Below, piece by piece: positions 17,347 through 28,713 of a DNA stretch of 64,000 bases. Source of the stretch: Luteococcus sp038433155 (GTDB lineage: Bacteria; Actinomycetota; Actinomycetes; Propionibacteriales; Propionibacteriaceae); NCBI RefSeq assembly GCF_038433155.1, contig NZ_JBCDMW010000028.1, positions 9,237 through 73,236 of the forward strand, given 5' to 3'. The translations under genes and the position numbers were made by a program. How positions within the stretch are numbered: position 1 is the stretch's first letter; each line of letters opens with the position of its first letter. Below the pieces are notes generated by a model, which had not been told where the DNA came from, ran no database searches, and saw nothing but the letters and a program-made list of their open reading frames with translations.

Positions 17347-19230
17347 TCAGTTCTTGGCGGCGGCCAGCGCGGCGGCCTTGGCCCGGCTGCGCACCTTGGC
17401 CCGGTCATTCTGGCTCAGCTGCACCTTGCGGATCCGGACGTCCTTCGGAGTGACCTCCAGGCACTCGTCCTCGGCGCAGTACTCCAGGCACTCCTCCAGG
17501 CTCATCCGGCGCGGCGGGATCAGCCGCTCCAGCTCATCACCCGTCGCGGAGCGCACATTGGTGAGGTGCTTCTCCTTGGTGGGGTTGACGTCCATCTCGT
17601 CGGGGCGGGAGTTCTCGCCCACCACCATGCCCTCATAGACGTCCTCGCCGGGGCCGACGAACAGCGTGCCGCGCTCCTGCAGGTTGAACAGGGTGTAGGA
17701 GGTGGTGACGCCCATCCGGTCAGCCACCAGGGAGCCGGTGGGGCGGTTGCGCATCTCGCCCGCCCACGGGAAGCGGCCCTCGAAGACGTGGTTCATGATG
17801 CCGGTGCCGCGGGTCTCGGTGAGGAATTCGGTCCGGAAGCCGATCAGGCCACGCGCCGGCAGCACGAACTCCAGCCGCACCCAGCCGGTGCCATGGTTGA
17901 CCATCTGCTCCATCCGGGCCTTGCGCACGCCCATCATCTGGCTGACCGCACCCACGAACTCCTCCGGGCAGTCCACGGTGAGCCGCTCGAAGGGCTCGTG
18001 CAGCTTGCCGTCGATCAGCGTGGTGACCACCTCGGGCTTGCCGACGGTCAGCTCGAAGCCCTCGCGACGCATCATCTCCACCAGCACGGCCAGCTGCAGC
18101 TCGCCGCGGCCCTGCACCTCCCAGGTGTCGGGACGGTCGGTGTTCTTGACGCTGATGGAGACATTGCCAATCAGCTCCTGGTCCAGCCGGGCCTTCACCA
18201 GCCGGGCGGTCAGCTGCTTGCCGACGCGGCCGGCCAGCGGGGAGGTGTTGATGCCGATGGTCATGGAGATGCTGGGCTCGTCGACGTGGATCAGCGGCAG
18301 CGCCTTGGGATCGGCCGGGTCGGCGATGGTCTCACCAATGGTGATCTCCGGGATGCCGGCAATCGCGATGATGTCGCCGGGGCCCGCCTCTTCCACCGGC
18401 TTGCGCTCCAGGGCGTCGGTCATCAGCAGCTCGGACAGCTTCACGGTCTGCTGACTGCCGTCGCGCTTGATCCAGACCACCTGCTGGCCGCGCGTGATGG
18501 TGCCCTCCTTGATCCGGCACAGCGCCAGCCGGCCCAGGTAGGGGGAGGAGTCCAGGTTGGTGACCAGCGCCTGCAGCGGGGCATCCTCGGTGTAGGTGGG
18601 CGCCGGGATGGTGTTGGCGATGGTCTCGAACAGCGGCTGCAGGTTCTCCGAATCCGGCATCTCGCCGTCCGCGGGCTGCTCCAGCGACGCGCGCCCGGCC
18701 TTGGCGGAGGCGAAGACCACCGGGAAGTCCAGCTGGTGGGCCTTCTCGTCGTCCACCAGGTCCATGAACAGCTCATAGGTCTCGTCGATCACCTCGGTGA
18801 TCCGGGCGTCGGGCCGGTCCACCTTGTTGATCACGACGATCAACGGCAGGTTCTTGGCCAGCGCCTTGCGCAGCACGAAGCGGGTCTGCGGCAGCGGGCC
18901 CTCGGAGGAGTCCACCAGCAGGATCACGCCGTCCACCATCTCCAGACCGCGCTCCACCTCGCCGCCGAAATCGGCGTGGCCGGGGGTGTCGATGATGTTG
19001 ATCAGCATCTCCTGGCCGTCGGTCAGGGTGTGCTTGACGGCGGTGTTCTTGGCCAGGATGGTGATGCCCTTCTCCCGCTCCAGGTCCATCGAGTCCATCA
19101 CGCGGTTGTTGACGTCGGAGCCTTCGCGGAAGGCCCCGGACTGCCACAGCATCGCGTCGACGAGGGTCGTCTTGCCGTGGTCGACGTGGGCCACGATGGC
19201 GACATTGCGCAGGTCATTGCGGATCGGCAT
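17347..19230 (-). CDS. typA: Ribosome-associated GTPase TypA/BipA
   Basis: A 627-residue translational GTPase that binds the 70S ribosome and helps 50S assembly under stress. G1 is AHVDHGKT near residue 15, G3 is DTPGHADF and G4 is NKVD; elongation-factor domains 2, III and V follow, with the RGLIGFRTEFLT segment of the BipA C-terminal part. The ATG at 19230, starting MPIRNDLRNVAIV, is the family norm; the frame upstream lacks such support. It stands alone, and a permease lies 96 nt upstream on the same strand. Confidence 0.96.
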   Translation of the reverse strand: MPIRNDLRNVAIVAHVDHGKTTLVDAMLWQSGAFREGSDVNNRVMDSMDLEREKGITILAKNTAVKHTLTDGQEMLINIIDTPGHADFGGEVERGLEMVDGVILLVDSSEGPLPQTRFVLRKALAKNLPLIVVINKVDRPDARITEVIDETYELFMDLVDDEKAHQLDFPVVFASAKAGRASLEQPADGEMPDSENLQPLFETIANTIPAPTYTEDAPLQALVTNLDSSPYLGRLALCRIKEGTITRGQQVVWIKRDGSQQTVKLSELLMTDALERKPVEEAGPGDIIAIAGIPEITIGETIADPADPKALPLIHVDEPSISMTIGINTSPLAGRVGKQLTARLVKARLDQELIGNVSISVKNTDRPDTWEVQGRGELQLAVLVEMMRREGFELTVGKPEVVTTLIDGKLHEPFERLTVDCPEEFVGAVSQMMGVRKARMEQMVNHGTGWVRLEFVLPARGLIGFRTEFLTETRGTGIMNHVFEGRFPWAGEMRNRPTGSLVADRMGVTTSYTLFNLQERGTLFVGPGEDVYEGMVVGENSRPDEMDVNPTKEKHLTNVRSATGDELERLIPPRRMSLEECLEYCAEDECLEVTPKDVRIRKVQLSQNDRAKVRSRAKAAALAAAKN

Positions 19231-19326
19231 GCAGTTTTTCTCCGAACTAGCGAGGGGATGACGCGCTGAGTCTACTGCCCGGCCGCAGGCTGATTGACCG
19301 CCCGACAGCCCCGTCACAGGTGGCGC

Positions 19327-20826
19327 TCAGTGGTGGTCCGCCAGCGCCCTGGCCGGCTCCTGCGGCAATTGCTCCCCGGTGCCGACGCGGGAGTGGCGGT
19401 AGCCGAAGGCCGCATAGACGCCCAGCCCGGCCACCAGCCAGACCAGGAAGAACAGCCAGGTCTCCACCGCCAGGTTGAGGGAGAGCCAGATGCACACGGC
19501 CGCGGACAGCAAAGGCAGGGTGGGGGAGCCGGGCACCCGGAAGGGTCGGGGCAGGTCGGGCTGGCGTCGGCGCAGCACGGGCACGCCGATGCTGACCAGG
19601 ATGAAGGCGCTCAGGGTGCCGATGTTGACCAGTTCCTCCAGCCGCCCCACCGGGGTGAATCCCGCCAGCAGCGCGATGGCGACGGTGAGGATGGCGGCGA
19701 TCAGCCAGGGGGTGCGGTAGGTGGGATGCACCTTGGCCAGCCGCATCGGCAGCAGGTGGTCCCGGCTCATCGCGAACACGATCCGGGCGCAGCCGGTCAG
19801 CATGGTGAGCACGACGGTGGTCAGGCCCACCACCGCGCCGGCGGCGATCAGCGTCGCCATCCAGGTCTTGCCGTGGTGGCTGAAGGCCTCCGCCAGCGCC
19901 GCCGAGGGCTTGATCTGGTCATAGCGCACCATTCCGGTGACCACCACCGCCACGGCGCAGTACAGCGCGGTGCAGATCACCAGCGAGCCAATGATGCCGC
20001 GCGGCAGGTCTCGCTGCGGATTGCGGGTCTCCTCCGCCGCGGTGGCCACGACGTCGAAACCCAGGTAGGCGAAGAAGACCAGCGCGGCCCCGGAGAAGAT
20101 CCCGCTCAGCCCGAAGGCGGACTGCTGCAGCCCCAGCACGGCCTGGATCAGGGGCTGGGTCAGGCCGCTGGCCTCCGCCGGCGCCGGGACGGCCGCCGGG
20201 ATGAAGGGCCGGTAGTTGTCCGGATTGATGTAGCCGATGCCCGCCACGATCACGAACAGCACGATGGCCACCTTGAGGCCCACCAGCACGGTCTCCACCC
20301 GCATCGACTCCTTGATCCCCACCACGACCAGGCAGCCCAGCACCAGCACCAGGACGACGGCCGGAAGGTCAACGACGCCGCCGTGGCTGAACCGCGCGGG
20401 CAGGCTGAAACCCATGTGCCCCAGCAGCACGCTGACATAGGAGCTCCACCCCTGGGAGACCGCGGCCGCGGCCAGCACCAGTTCCATCACCAGGTTCCAG
20501 CCGATGATCCAGGCCACGAACTCGCCCATGGACGCGTAGCAGAAGGTGTAGGCCGAGCCGGAGACCGGCACGGCCGCGGCGAACTCGGCGTAGCACAGTG
20601 CGGCCGTCCCACAACAGAGGGCGGCGACGATGAAGGAGAGCACCACCGCGGGGCCGGACATGGTGTTGGCCACCCGGCCGGTCAGGGTGAAGATCCCGGC
20701 CCCGATGATGATCCCGACGCCGAAGACGGTCAGGTCCAGTGCAGACAGCGACTTCTTGAGCCGGTACTCGGGTTCATCGGTGTCCCGCAGCGACTGCTCG
20801 ATCGACTTGGTGCGCATGATGTCCAT
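19327..20826 (-). CDS. APC-superfamily amino acid permease
   Basis: A 499-residue protein with about twelve or more membrane segments, of the cationic-amino-acid transporter (YfnA/CAT) branch. The family motif GVGIIIGAGIF is near residue 35, FFAYLGFD near 260 and EETRNPQRDLPRGI near 275. It probably imports amino acids with protons; the exact substrate cannot be told. The ATG at 20826 has GGAGA about 8 nt upstream; another ATG at 20817 is possible. No operon partner is evident. Confidence 0.9.
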   Translation of the reverse strand: MDIMRTKSIEQSLRDTDEPEYRLKKSLSALDLTVFGVGIIIGAGIFTLTGRVANTMSGPAVVLSFIVAALCCGTAALCYAEFAAAVPVSGSAYTFCYASMGEFVAWIIGWNLVMELVLAAAAVSQGWSSYVSVLLGHMGFSLPARFSHGGVVDLPAVVLVLVLGCLVVVGIKESMRVETVLVGLKVAIVLFVIVAGIGYINPDNYRPFIPAAVPAPAEASGLTQPLIQAVLGLQQSAFGLSGIFSGAALVFFAYLGFDVVATAAEETRNPQRDLPRGIIGSLVICTALYCAVAVVVTGMVRYDQIKPSAALAEAFSHHGKTWMATLIAAGAVVGLTTVVLTMLTGCARIVFAMSRDHLLPMRLAKVHPTYRTPWLIAAILTVAIALLAGFTPVGRLEELVNIGTLSAFILVSIGVPVLRRRQPDLPRPFRVPGSPTLPLLSAAVCIWLSLNLAVETWLFFLVWLVAGLGVYAAFGYRHSRVGTGEQLPQEPARALADHH

Positions 20827-21079
20827 GCAGGTTCTCCGCCTCACTGGTCCGGGGTCTTCCGGGGGACGGATCATTCTCCTGCCCGAGGGGTTCAGCTCCG
20901 ACGGCTTCCGGATGCTGGGACAGGCTCAGTGGCTGGCCGATCCCCGACCGGTGGGCCAGCGCACCACGTCGAATCCGTGCCTGGCGGAAGGGAGCGGAAG
21001 GGGGTTCCACCGGCACTCGACGTGGTTCGCCCGTCGCCGAGCCATTTCCGGATCGGGCCGGCCTGCATACAGTGGGCTC

Positions 21080-21520
21080 ATGGCTTCCGAGACGCACCCG
21101 AACCTGATGGCCACCGGCCCCGAGACCCTGCTGCCCACCGACCCCGCGCTGGACCTGCTCAGCAAGGACGGGCTGGGTGACTTCCTGGAGGTGGTGCGGG
21201 ACCATCCCACCTCCAGCCTGTGCTGGGCCATGCTGGCCGAGGCAGCCCTGCAGGACGAGAACCTGGAGGACGACCTGACCGCCTACGCCTATGCCCGCAC
21301 CGGCTACCACCGGGGCCTGGATGCCCTGCGTCGCAGCGGTTGGAAGGGCTCCGGCCCCGTGCCGTGGCGGCACGTGCCCAACCAGGGCTTCCTGCGCTGC
21401 CTGTGGGCGCTGAGCGTGGCGGCCGGCCGGATCGGGGAGACCGACGAGGCGGACCGGTGCGCCCAGTTCCTGCGGGACAGCTCCGAGGAGGCCTACCAGG
21501 TGCTCAGCCAGCAGGGCTGA
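21080..21520 (+). CDS. DUF3151 family protein
   Basis: A 146-residue soluble protein of the actinobacterial DUF3151 family, recognisable by TAYAYARTGYHRGLDALRRS and the PWRHVPNQGFLRCLWAL segment. The family is of unknown function, all-helical and usually beside purA, as here and in mycobacteria. The start is the ATG at 21080, with TACAGT (21068-21073) 6 nt upstream; it is probably leaderless. It converges on the alkaline phosphatase gene across a hairpin. Confidence 0.88.
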   Translation: MASETHPNLMATGPETLLPTDPALDLLSKDGLGDFLEVVRDHPTSSLCWAMLAEAALQDENLEDDLTAYAYARTGYHRGLDALRRSGWKGSGPVPWRHVPNQGFLRCLWALSVAAGRIGETDEADRCAQFLRDSSEEAYQVLSQQG

Positions 21521-21548
21521 GAACCCAGCAGAAGCTGGACAGATGGAT

Positions 21549-21586
21549 GACCGCAGCTGGCACCGGCGTCGGTGCCAGCTGCGGTC
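21549..21586. terminator. Bidirectional terminator
   Basis: A perfect 16-bp stem, GACCGCAGCTGGCACC with a 6-nt loop, sits between the converging DUF3151 and phosphatase genes. Confidence 0.75.
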
Positions 21587-21610
21587 AGTTCTGTTGGGGG
21601 CTGCCGGGGG

Positions 21611-23044
21611 TCAGCGCTTGGCGGGCTTGCCCTTGGCGCTCATGGCCTGGGACTTGTTGGCCCACAGGTCCTTGAGCAGCACATTGGCCAGGTCCGTGTT
21701 GTCCAGGTACTTGCCCCGGACCGGATCCCCGGCCACCGCGCGGGCGGCCAGCTGCTTGGAGCCGACGCCCTTGGCGTAGACCGGCACCAGCTGGTTGGTG
21801 TGGTCCCCGGAGTGCCAGGCGTGCTGCGGCAGACGGCCCTTGGTGCCGCGCAGCAGCGTCCAGTTCGGGTCGGAGACGGCGCCGGACAGGTAGCCGGTCT
21901 CATGGTCGGCGGTGACGATCACCAGGGTCTCGTCCCAGCTGGAGTTCTTCTCCACCCACTGGTTGACCGCGGCGACGGCCTTGTTGAAGTCGATCGTCTC
22001 CTCGATGTTGCGGGCGCCCTGGTTGCCGTGGCCGGCCCAGTCGATCGCGCCGCCCTCCACCATCAGGGTGAAGCCGTCGGGGTCGTTGTCCAGCACGTTC
22101 AGCGCACCCTTGGTCATGGTGGCCAGGTCCGGCACGTTCTTGTTCAGCGGCACGTCATAGGGCTGCTCGGACTCGCCGTCGCGGGACTGCTGCAGGGTGG
22201 TGGCCACCTCGGCGATGCCGAAGACCCGCTTGGGGGTCTTGCCCTTGGTCAGCTTCTGGAAGTCGCTCTTGCTCTCCACCAGCTTCCAGCCCTTGGTGCC
22301 CTGCTGCAGGCCCTTGTAGTCCGTCTCGGAGATGTAGCCGTACTTGGGGGTCTTGAGCAGCTTGCCGTTGTCGTCGAAGCGCGGGTTTCCGGCGCCCATC
22401 ATCACGGTCATCTTGGAGGCGACCTCCTGGTTGGCGATGCCCAGGTAGTCATTGCGGGACTTGTTGTGCACCACATAGGAGGCCGGGGTGGCGTGGCTGA
22501 ACTGCACCGAGGAGATGGAGCCGGCGGCCTTGCCCAGGGCGATGGCCCGCTCGGACAGGTTCTCCACCGGCTTGCCCTCGGGGTCGACGCCCAGGCCGGC
22601 GTTGTAGGTCTTCACGCCGGTGGACATCGCGGTGCCCGCGGCGGCGGAGTCGGTGGGGTCGGCCTTCACGTAGTCGAAGTCCCGCCAGGCCCGCAGCGGG
22701 TCGTAGGAGCCCTTGACCGAGTAGGTGGCCATGTCCACCTGCACCGGCCAGCGCTCCTGCAGGTTCACCGGCTTGCCCTTGACCTCGCGCACCGCGCCCT
22801 CCTGGCCGACGGCCTGCTTGTAGGAGCGGCCCTTCTGATACAGCGAGGCGGCGGCGATCTGGTTGTAGCCCATGCCGTCGCCGATCAGCACGATCACATT
22901 CTTGGGGGCCTTGGGCTTCTTGGTGGGCTTGACCTTCTTGGTGGGCTGGGCGGCGTCGGCCACCGGGCTGCTGGTGCCGGCGCAGGTGAAGCCGGCCACC
23001 AGGGCCAGGCTGCACAGGGAGGCGGCGATTCGACGGTTCTGCAT
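21611..23044 (-). CDS. phoA: Secreted alkaline phosphatase
   Basis: A 477-residue exported phosphomonoesterase of the PhoA family. It has a signal peptide (about residues 1-31; a Cys at 11 and 21, but no clean lipobox), a Lys/Pro-rich linker, then VLIGDGMG (metal ligand Asp56) and the nucleophile motif DPTDSAAAGT, Ser133. Later metal ligands are visible in VEGGAIDWAGH and TADHETG, with the C-terminal ligand in HSGDHTNQLVP. It releases phosphate from organic esters outside the cell. A three-unit PHO-box-like repeat lies 82-114 bp upstream. Confidence 0.93.
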   Translation of the reverse strand: MQNRRIAASLCSLALVAGFTCAGTSSPVADAAQPTKKVKPTKKPKAPKNVIVLIGDGMGYNQIAAASLYQKGRSYKQAVGQEGAVREVKGKPVNLQERWPVQVDMATYSVKGSYDPLRAWRDFDYVKADPTDSAAAGTAMSTGVKTYNAGLGVDPEGKPVENLSERAIALGKAAGSISSVQFSHATPASYVVHNKSRNDYLGIANQEVASKMTVMMGAGNPRFDDNGKLLKTPKYGYISETDYKGLQQGTKGWKLVESKSDFQKLTKGKTPKRVFGIAEVATTLQQSRDGESEQPYDVPLNKNVPDLATMTKGALNVLDNDPDGFTLMVEGGAIDWAGHGNQGARNIEETIDFNKAVAAVNQWVEKNSSWDETLVIVTADHETGYLSGAVSDPNWTLLRGTKGRLPQHAWHSGDHTNQLVPVYAKGVGSKQLAARAVAGDPVRGKYLDNTDLANVLLKDLWANKSQAMSAKGKPAKR

Positions 23045-23125
23045 GCTTCCTTCTCCTTTGAGGGGCTCCAGTGGGGGAGCGTGCTACGGGATGTAGTAGC
23101 TCCACCCAATCCGGCCGAGGTGGCA

Positions 23126-23158
23126 TCGGCGTGACCCGCAGGTGACGGTCCGGTGACC
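23126..23158 (-). promoter_or_regulatory. Three-unit PHO-box-like repeat upstream of the phosphatase gene
   Basis: On the minus strand three contiguous 11-nt units read GGTCACCGGAC, CGTCACCTGCG and GGTCACGCCGA. They fit the streptomycete PhoP repeat (GKTCAYYYRSG) well. Confidence 0.65.
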
Positions 23159-23231
23159 CTTTGCGGGGCGGCGTGTCCGGTTGGACGCGGCGGGTGGCCA
23201 CCGCGTGGGTGGGATAGAGTTGAGCAGCAAG

Positions 23232-23258
23232 AGCCCGCTTGCAACCATGCAAGGGGCT
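23232..23258 (+). promoter_or_regulatory. Leader hairpin upstream of purA
   Basis: An 11-bp stem with one bulge (AGCCC, CTTGCA / TGCAAG, GGGCT) lies in the ~90-nt leader expected from TAGAGT at about 23215. Its role is unknown. Confidence 0.35.
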
Positions 23259-23318
23259 TCACCTGTTTTAGGCGTCGGCTGACCGGATGGACGGCACCGA
23301 CCGGACTGGAGGGCTGCA

Positions 23319-24602
23319 ATGCCTGGCATCGTGGTGATTGGTACCCAGTGGGGCGACGAGGGCAAGGGCAAGGCCGTTGACCAGCTGGGTGAGCGGGTGG
23401 ACTTCTGTGCCCGCTATTCGGGAGGCAACAACGCCGGCCACACCGTCGTCGTCAATGGCACCAAGACCGTGCTGCACCTGCTGCCGTCGGGCATCCTCAA
23501 TGACAACACCACCTGCGTGCTGGGCAATGGCGTCGTGATTGACCTGGACGTCCTCTACACCGAGCTGGACGAGCTGGCCGAACGCGGCACCCAGGTCAAC
23601 CACCCCAAGATCTCCGCCACCGCGCACGTGCTGACCAGCTACCACCAGACCATGGACAAGGTCACCGAACGCTTCGCCGGAAAGCGCAAGATCGGCACCA
23701 CCGGCCGCGGGATCGGCCCCGCCTACTCGGACAAGATCAACCGTATGGGCATCCGGGTGCAGGACCTGTTCGACACCGAGATCCTGCGGGACAAGGTGGC
23801 GGCCGCCCTGGCCAGCAAGAACAGCCAGCTGGTCAAGATGTACAACCGGCCGGAGATCCGCACCGACGAGGTGGTGGAGCAGCTGCTGGTGCACCGCGAG
23901 CGGATCCGCCCGCACGTCGTCGACTCCGCCCGGCTGCTGAACCAGGCCCTGGACGAGGGCAAGGTGGTGCTCTTCGAGGGCGCTCAGGCCCACCACCTGG
24001 ACGTCGACCACGGCACCTACCCCTACGTGACCTCCTCCAACCCCACCGCTGGCGGTGCCTGCACCGGCACCGGCGTCGGACCCACCCGGATCGACCGGAT
24101 CGTCGGGATCGCCAAGGCCTACACCACCCGCGTCGGCGAGGGGCCCTTCCCCACCGAGCTCTTCGACGCCGACGGTGAGCGGCTGCGCAGCGAGGGCGGC
24201 GAGTTCGGCGCCACCACCGGCCGGCCCCGCCGCTGCGGCTGGTTCGACGCCCTGGTGGTGGAACAGGCGACCACCTTCAACGGCTGCACCGACATCTTCC
24301 TCACCAAGCTGGACATCCTGTCCGGCTGGGACCAGATCCCGGTCTGCGTCGCCTACGAGATCGACGGCAAGCGGGTGGAGTACTTCCCGGTGGACACCAA
24401 CGAGCTGGCCAAGGCCACGCCGGTCTACGAGATGCTGGACGGCTGGCACGAGGACATCTCCGGCGCCCGGCGCTTCGAGGACCTGCCCGCCAACTGCCAG
24501 GCCTACGTCAAGCGCCTGGAGGAACTGATCGGTTGCCGGATCTCCGGGATCGGGGTGGGCCCCGGCCGCGAACAGACGGTCACCATCAACGACCTGCTCT
24601 GA
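23319..24602 (+). CDS. purA: Adenylosuccinate synthetase
   Basis: A 427-residue enzyme that joins IMP and aspartate using GTP, the first committed step to AMP. The P-loop-like QWGDEGKGK is at residues 9-17, NNAGHT is near 38-43, and TTGRGIGPAY and GVGPTRI are also present. The ATG at 23319 has GGAGGG 6 nt upstream. An 8-bp hairpin follows the gene at 24606. It lies beside DUF3151, as in mycobacteria. Confidence 0.97.
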   Translation: MPGIVVIGTQWGDEGKGKAVDQLGERVDFCARYSGGNNAGHTVVVNGTKTVLHLLPSGILNDNTTCVLGNGVVIDLDVLYTELDELAERGTQVNHPKISATAHVLTSYHQTMDKVTERFAGKRKIGTTGRGIGPAYSDKINRMGIRVQDLFDTEILRDKVAAALASKNSQLVKMYNRPEIRTDEVVEQLLVHRERIRPHVVDSARLLNQALDEGKVVLFEGAQAHHLDVDHGTYPYVTSSNPTAGGACTGTGVGPTRIDRIVGIAKAYTTRVGEGPFPTELFDADGERLRSEGGEFGATTGRPRRCGWFDALVVEQATTFNGCTDIFLTKLDILSGWDQIPVCVAYEIDGKRVEYFPVDTNELAKATPVYEMLDGWHEDISGARRFEDLPANCQAYVKRLEELIGCRISGIGVGPGREQTVTINDLL

Positions 24603-24605
24603 CAG

Positions 24606-24628
24606 TTGAGGGGACGACCCCCCCTCAA
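24606..24628 (+). terminator. Terminator candidate after purA
   Basis: An 8-bp stem TTGAGGGG/CCCCTCAA with a 7-nt loop lies directly after the stop. Confidence 0.55.
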
Positions 24629-24642
24629 AATCCCCGGCCGGT

Positions 24643-25356
24643 TCAGGCCTTGCGGCAGTCCCCGTCCCGGGTCCGGCCGTGCGGGCAGCCGGGCTTGTCG
24701 GTGGGGGCCACCGCCTCCACCGTGGTGTGCGTCGGGCGGGCGGTCGGCTGACTGGTGCTCGGCCGGGGGTCGTGGCTGGCGCTGGGGCGCGATGTCGGCT
24801 GCTCGGAGTGGGTCGGCGTGCTGGGCCGCTGCGACGGCGGGGTGGCCGGCGTCGAGTGCTGGCCGGTCGGCTGGGCACTGTGGCTCGGCTGCTGCCCGGG
24901 AGTGCTGGCCGTTCCGGTGGCCGAGGGGCTCACCGACGGGCTCTGGGGCGGGGTGCTGTCCGTCGCGCTGGGCGACGGGCTGGCGGTGGTCTGCCAACTC
25001 TCGTCGAGCGGGGCCGGCGGGGTGCTCTGCGACGGGCTGGCCGACGGGCTGCTGCTCTGGGCCGACGGGGTGGGCGTCGCGCTGCCGCTGGCCGACGGTT
25101 GCGGACTCTCGCTCTGCGGCTGGCTGTCGGTCGACTGCTCGGCCGGAGCCGGGGCCGGGGAGGTCTCGCTCGTGGCGCTGGCCGACGGGTGGGCGAGGCT
25201 CGCCGTCGGCGCCGGGCTCGAGGGAACGGCCGGGGCGCTGACGCTGGGCGTGGCCTCGGGCGGGGTCAACGAGTGCATGGGCACGAAGTTGTTCACGATG
25301 GCGGAGGCGACCACGGCCGTGATGAAGACGGCCGAGCCGGTGCGCGCGATGCTCAT
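24643..25356 (-). CDS. Anchored Ser/Pro/Thr-rich low-complexity protein
   Basis: A 237-residue protein. Residues 7-24 form a hydrophobic signal or anchor; almost all the rest (30-215) is Ser, Pro, Thr, Ala and Gln with no folded domain. The end reads DKPGCPHGRTRDGDCRKA and holds two Cys. It is probably an exported, disordered and possibly glycosylated surface protein. Low complexity rules out homology-based naming, and frame choice rests on the clean start, signal and stop. The opposite strand is open too but Gly/Arg-rich. Confidence 0.6.
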   Translation of the reverse strand: MSIARTGSAVFITAVVASAIVNNFVPMHSLTPPEATPSVSAPAVPSSPAPTASLAHPSASATSETSPAPAPAEQSTDSQPQSESPQPSASGSATPTPSAQSSSPSASPSQSTPPAPLDESWQTTASPSPSATDSTPPQSPSVSPSATGTASTPGQQPSHSAQPTGQHSTPATPPSQRPSTPTHSEQPTSRPSASHDPRPSTSQPTARPTHTTVEAVAPTDKPGCPHGRTRDGDCRKA

Positions 25357-25484
25357 GGGGCTCTACTTTCGTCTCGGCCTAGGTGTGGGGGTCGAGCGCG
25401 GGGCTCCCTTGGCCTCAAGGCACTGTATCGCGTCGCTGAATGATGGCTGAAGACGGCGTGGGGTGATTCTTGCGCAGGGACAAC

Positions 25485-25511
25485 GAGGCCCGGGCGGATC
25501 GCCCGGGCCTC
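25485..25511 (-). terminator. Terminator of icd
   Basis: A perfect 12-bp stem GAGGCCCGGGCG with a 3-nt loop lies about 40 bp past the icd stop. Confidence 0.75.
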
Positions 25512-25550
25512 GCTGAAGGTCAACCGCTCACGCGGTGATCGGGGCTGTCA

Positions 25551-27740
<2,190 letters not shown>

Positions 27741-27883
27741 GTGCTGGGGCTTCCCCTCAAATCGTCTGGACGCTGGGCGTCGATGGCTGGGAAACGCTGC
27801 TCGGTGGCTGCCTCCGGATCTTCACCAGAGCGGCCGTGACCAGTGCTTCCCCTGGGCTGGCTGCCGTGCCAGCCTTCGTGGTC

Positions 27884-27903
27884 ACCCTATCGGACCCGTC
27901 CGA
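27884..27903 (-). promoter_or_regulatory. Putative icd promoter hexamer with abutting operator palindrome
   Basis: On the minus strand TCGGACGGGTCCGA, part of a 20-bp imperfect palindrome, ends exactly where TAGGGT begins. A repressor there would cover the promoter spacer. The adjacent TetR protein is a candidate. Confidence 0.45.
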
Positions 27904-27951
27904 CAGTTTCCGGGCGTGCAGCCGCGGGCGAAACGACTCCCCGGTGGCCGC

Positions 27952-28713
27952 TCAGGCCGACGGGCGACGGTTGCGCCGCCGGGAGGCTGACTCCGCAGCG
28001 GGGCTGTCCCCACGGACCGTCAACCGCGGGTTCGGGTCCAGATTGGCCATCCCATTCCAGGCCAAGTTGACCAGGTGGGCAGCCATCACCTCCTTGGCCG
28101 GTTCCCGGGTGTCCAGCCAGCTCTGCCCAGCCATCGCCACCAGACCCACCAGAGCCTGGGCATAGGTGCCGGCGAAGCCCGGGTTGAAGCCGTGCCGGGC
28201 CAGGGGAGCGGCCAGGAGCCCCTCCACCCGGGTCACGACGTCGGACAGGATGCTGGCAAAGGACCCCTGGGCGGCCACCACCGAGGAGTCCCGGGCCAGG
28301 ATCCGAAAGCCGTCGGGATGCTCGTCCAGGTAGTCCATCAGGGCCAGGGCGCCGTACTCGATCAGCTCCCGGGAGCTGGCGTCGGGCGTGGTCAGGGCGG
28401 TGCGGATGGTGTCGTGCAGGCGCATCACCTCACGGTCCACGACGACGGCGTACAGCCCCTCCTTGCCGCCGAAGTGCTCGTAGACCACCGGCTTGCTGAC
28501 CTCGGCGGTGGCGGCAATCTCCTCCACGCTGGTGCCCTCGAAGCCCTTCTGGGCAAACAGGGTGCGGGCCACGCCGATCAGCTGTTCCCGGCGCTCGGCG
28601 CTGGTCATCCGGATCCGGCCCCGGCGCGCGCGGCCGGGGGTGGTGCGGGTGGGCCGGTTGGTCCCGGAGTCACTGGTCTGCGGATCTACCCTGTGGTCCT
28701 CACGCTCCGGCAT
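27952..28713 (-). CDS. TetR-family transcriptional regulator
   Basis: A 253-residue regulator. A disordered N-terminal stretch of ~30 residues leads to the TetR helix-turn-helix: AERREQLIGVARTLFAQKGF, then TSVEEIAATAEVSKPVVYEHF. The C-terminal half is the helical ligand and dimer domain, and the tail is basic (SRRRNRRPSA). The start is uncertain: ATG 28713 is used, but a GTG at 28731 is open. TetR next to glmU-prs is conserved in mycobacteria. Target and ligand are unknown; the palindrome upstream of icd is one possibility. Confidence 0.88.
   Translation of the reverse strand: MPEREDHRVDPQTSDSGTNRPTRTTPGRARRGRIRMTSAERREQLIGVARTLFAQKGFEGTSVEEIAATAEVSKPVVYEHFGGKEGLYAVVVDREVMRLHDTIRTALTTPDASSRELIEYGALALMDYLDEHPDGFRILARDSSVVAAQGSFASILSDVVTRVEGLLAAPLARHGFNPGFAGTYAQALVGLVAMAGQSWLDTREPAKEVMAAHLVNLAWNGMANLDPNPRLTVRGDSPAAESASRRRNRRPSA

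Noticed and set aside
17263..19269. 668-codon + strand frame over typA
   Set aside because: It is a shadow of typA with no plausible start or domain.
21572..23134. 520-codon + strand frame over the phosphatase gene
   Set aside because: It is antisense to phoA and low in complexity.
24679..25450. + strand frames opposite the Ser/Pro-rich gene
   Set aside because: They are Gly/Arg-rich without signal or start; the minus frame has a clean signal anchor and stop.
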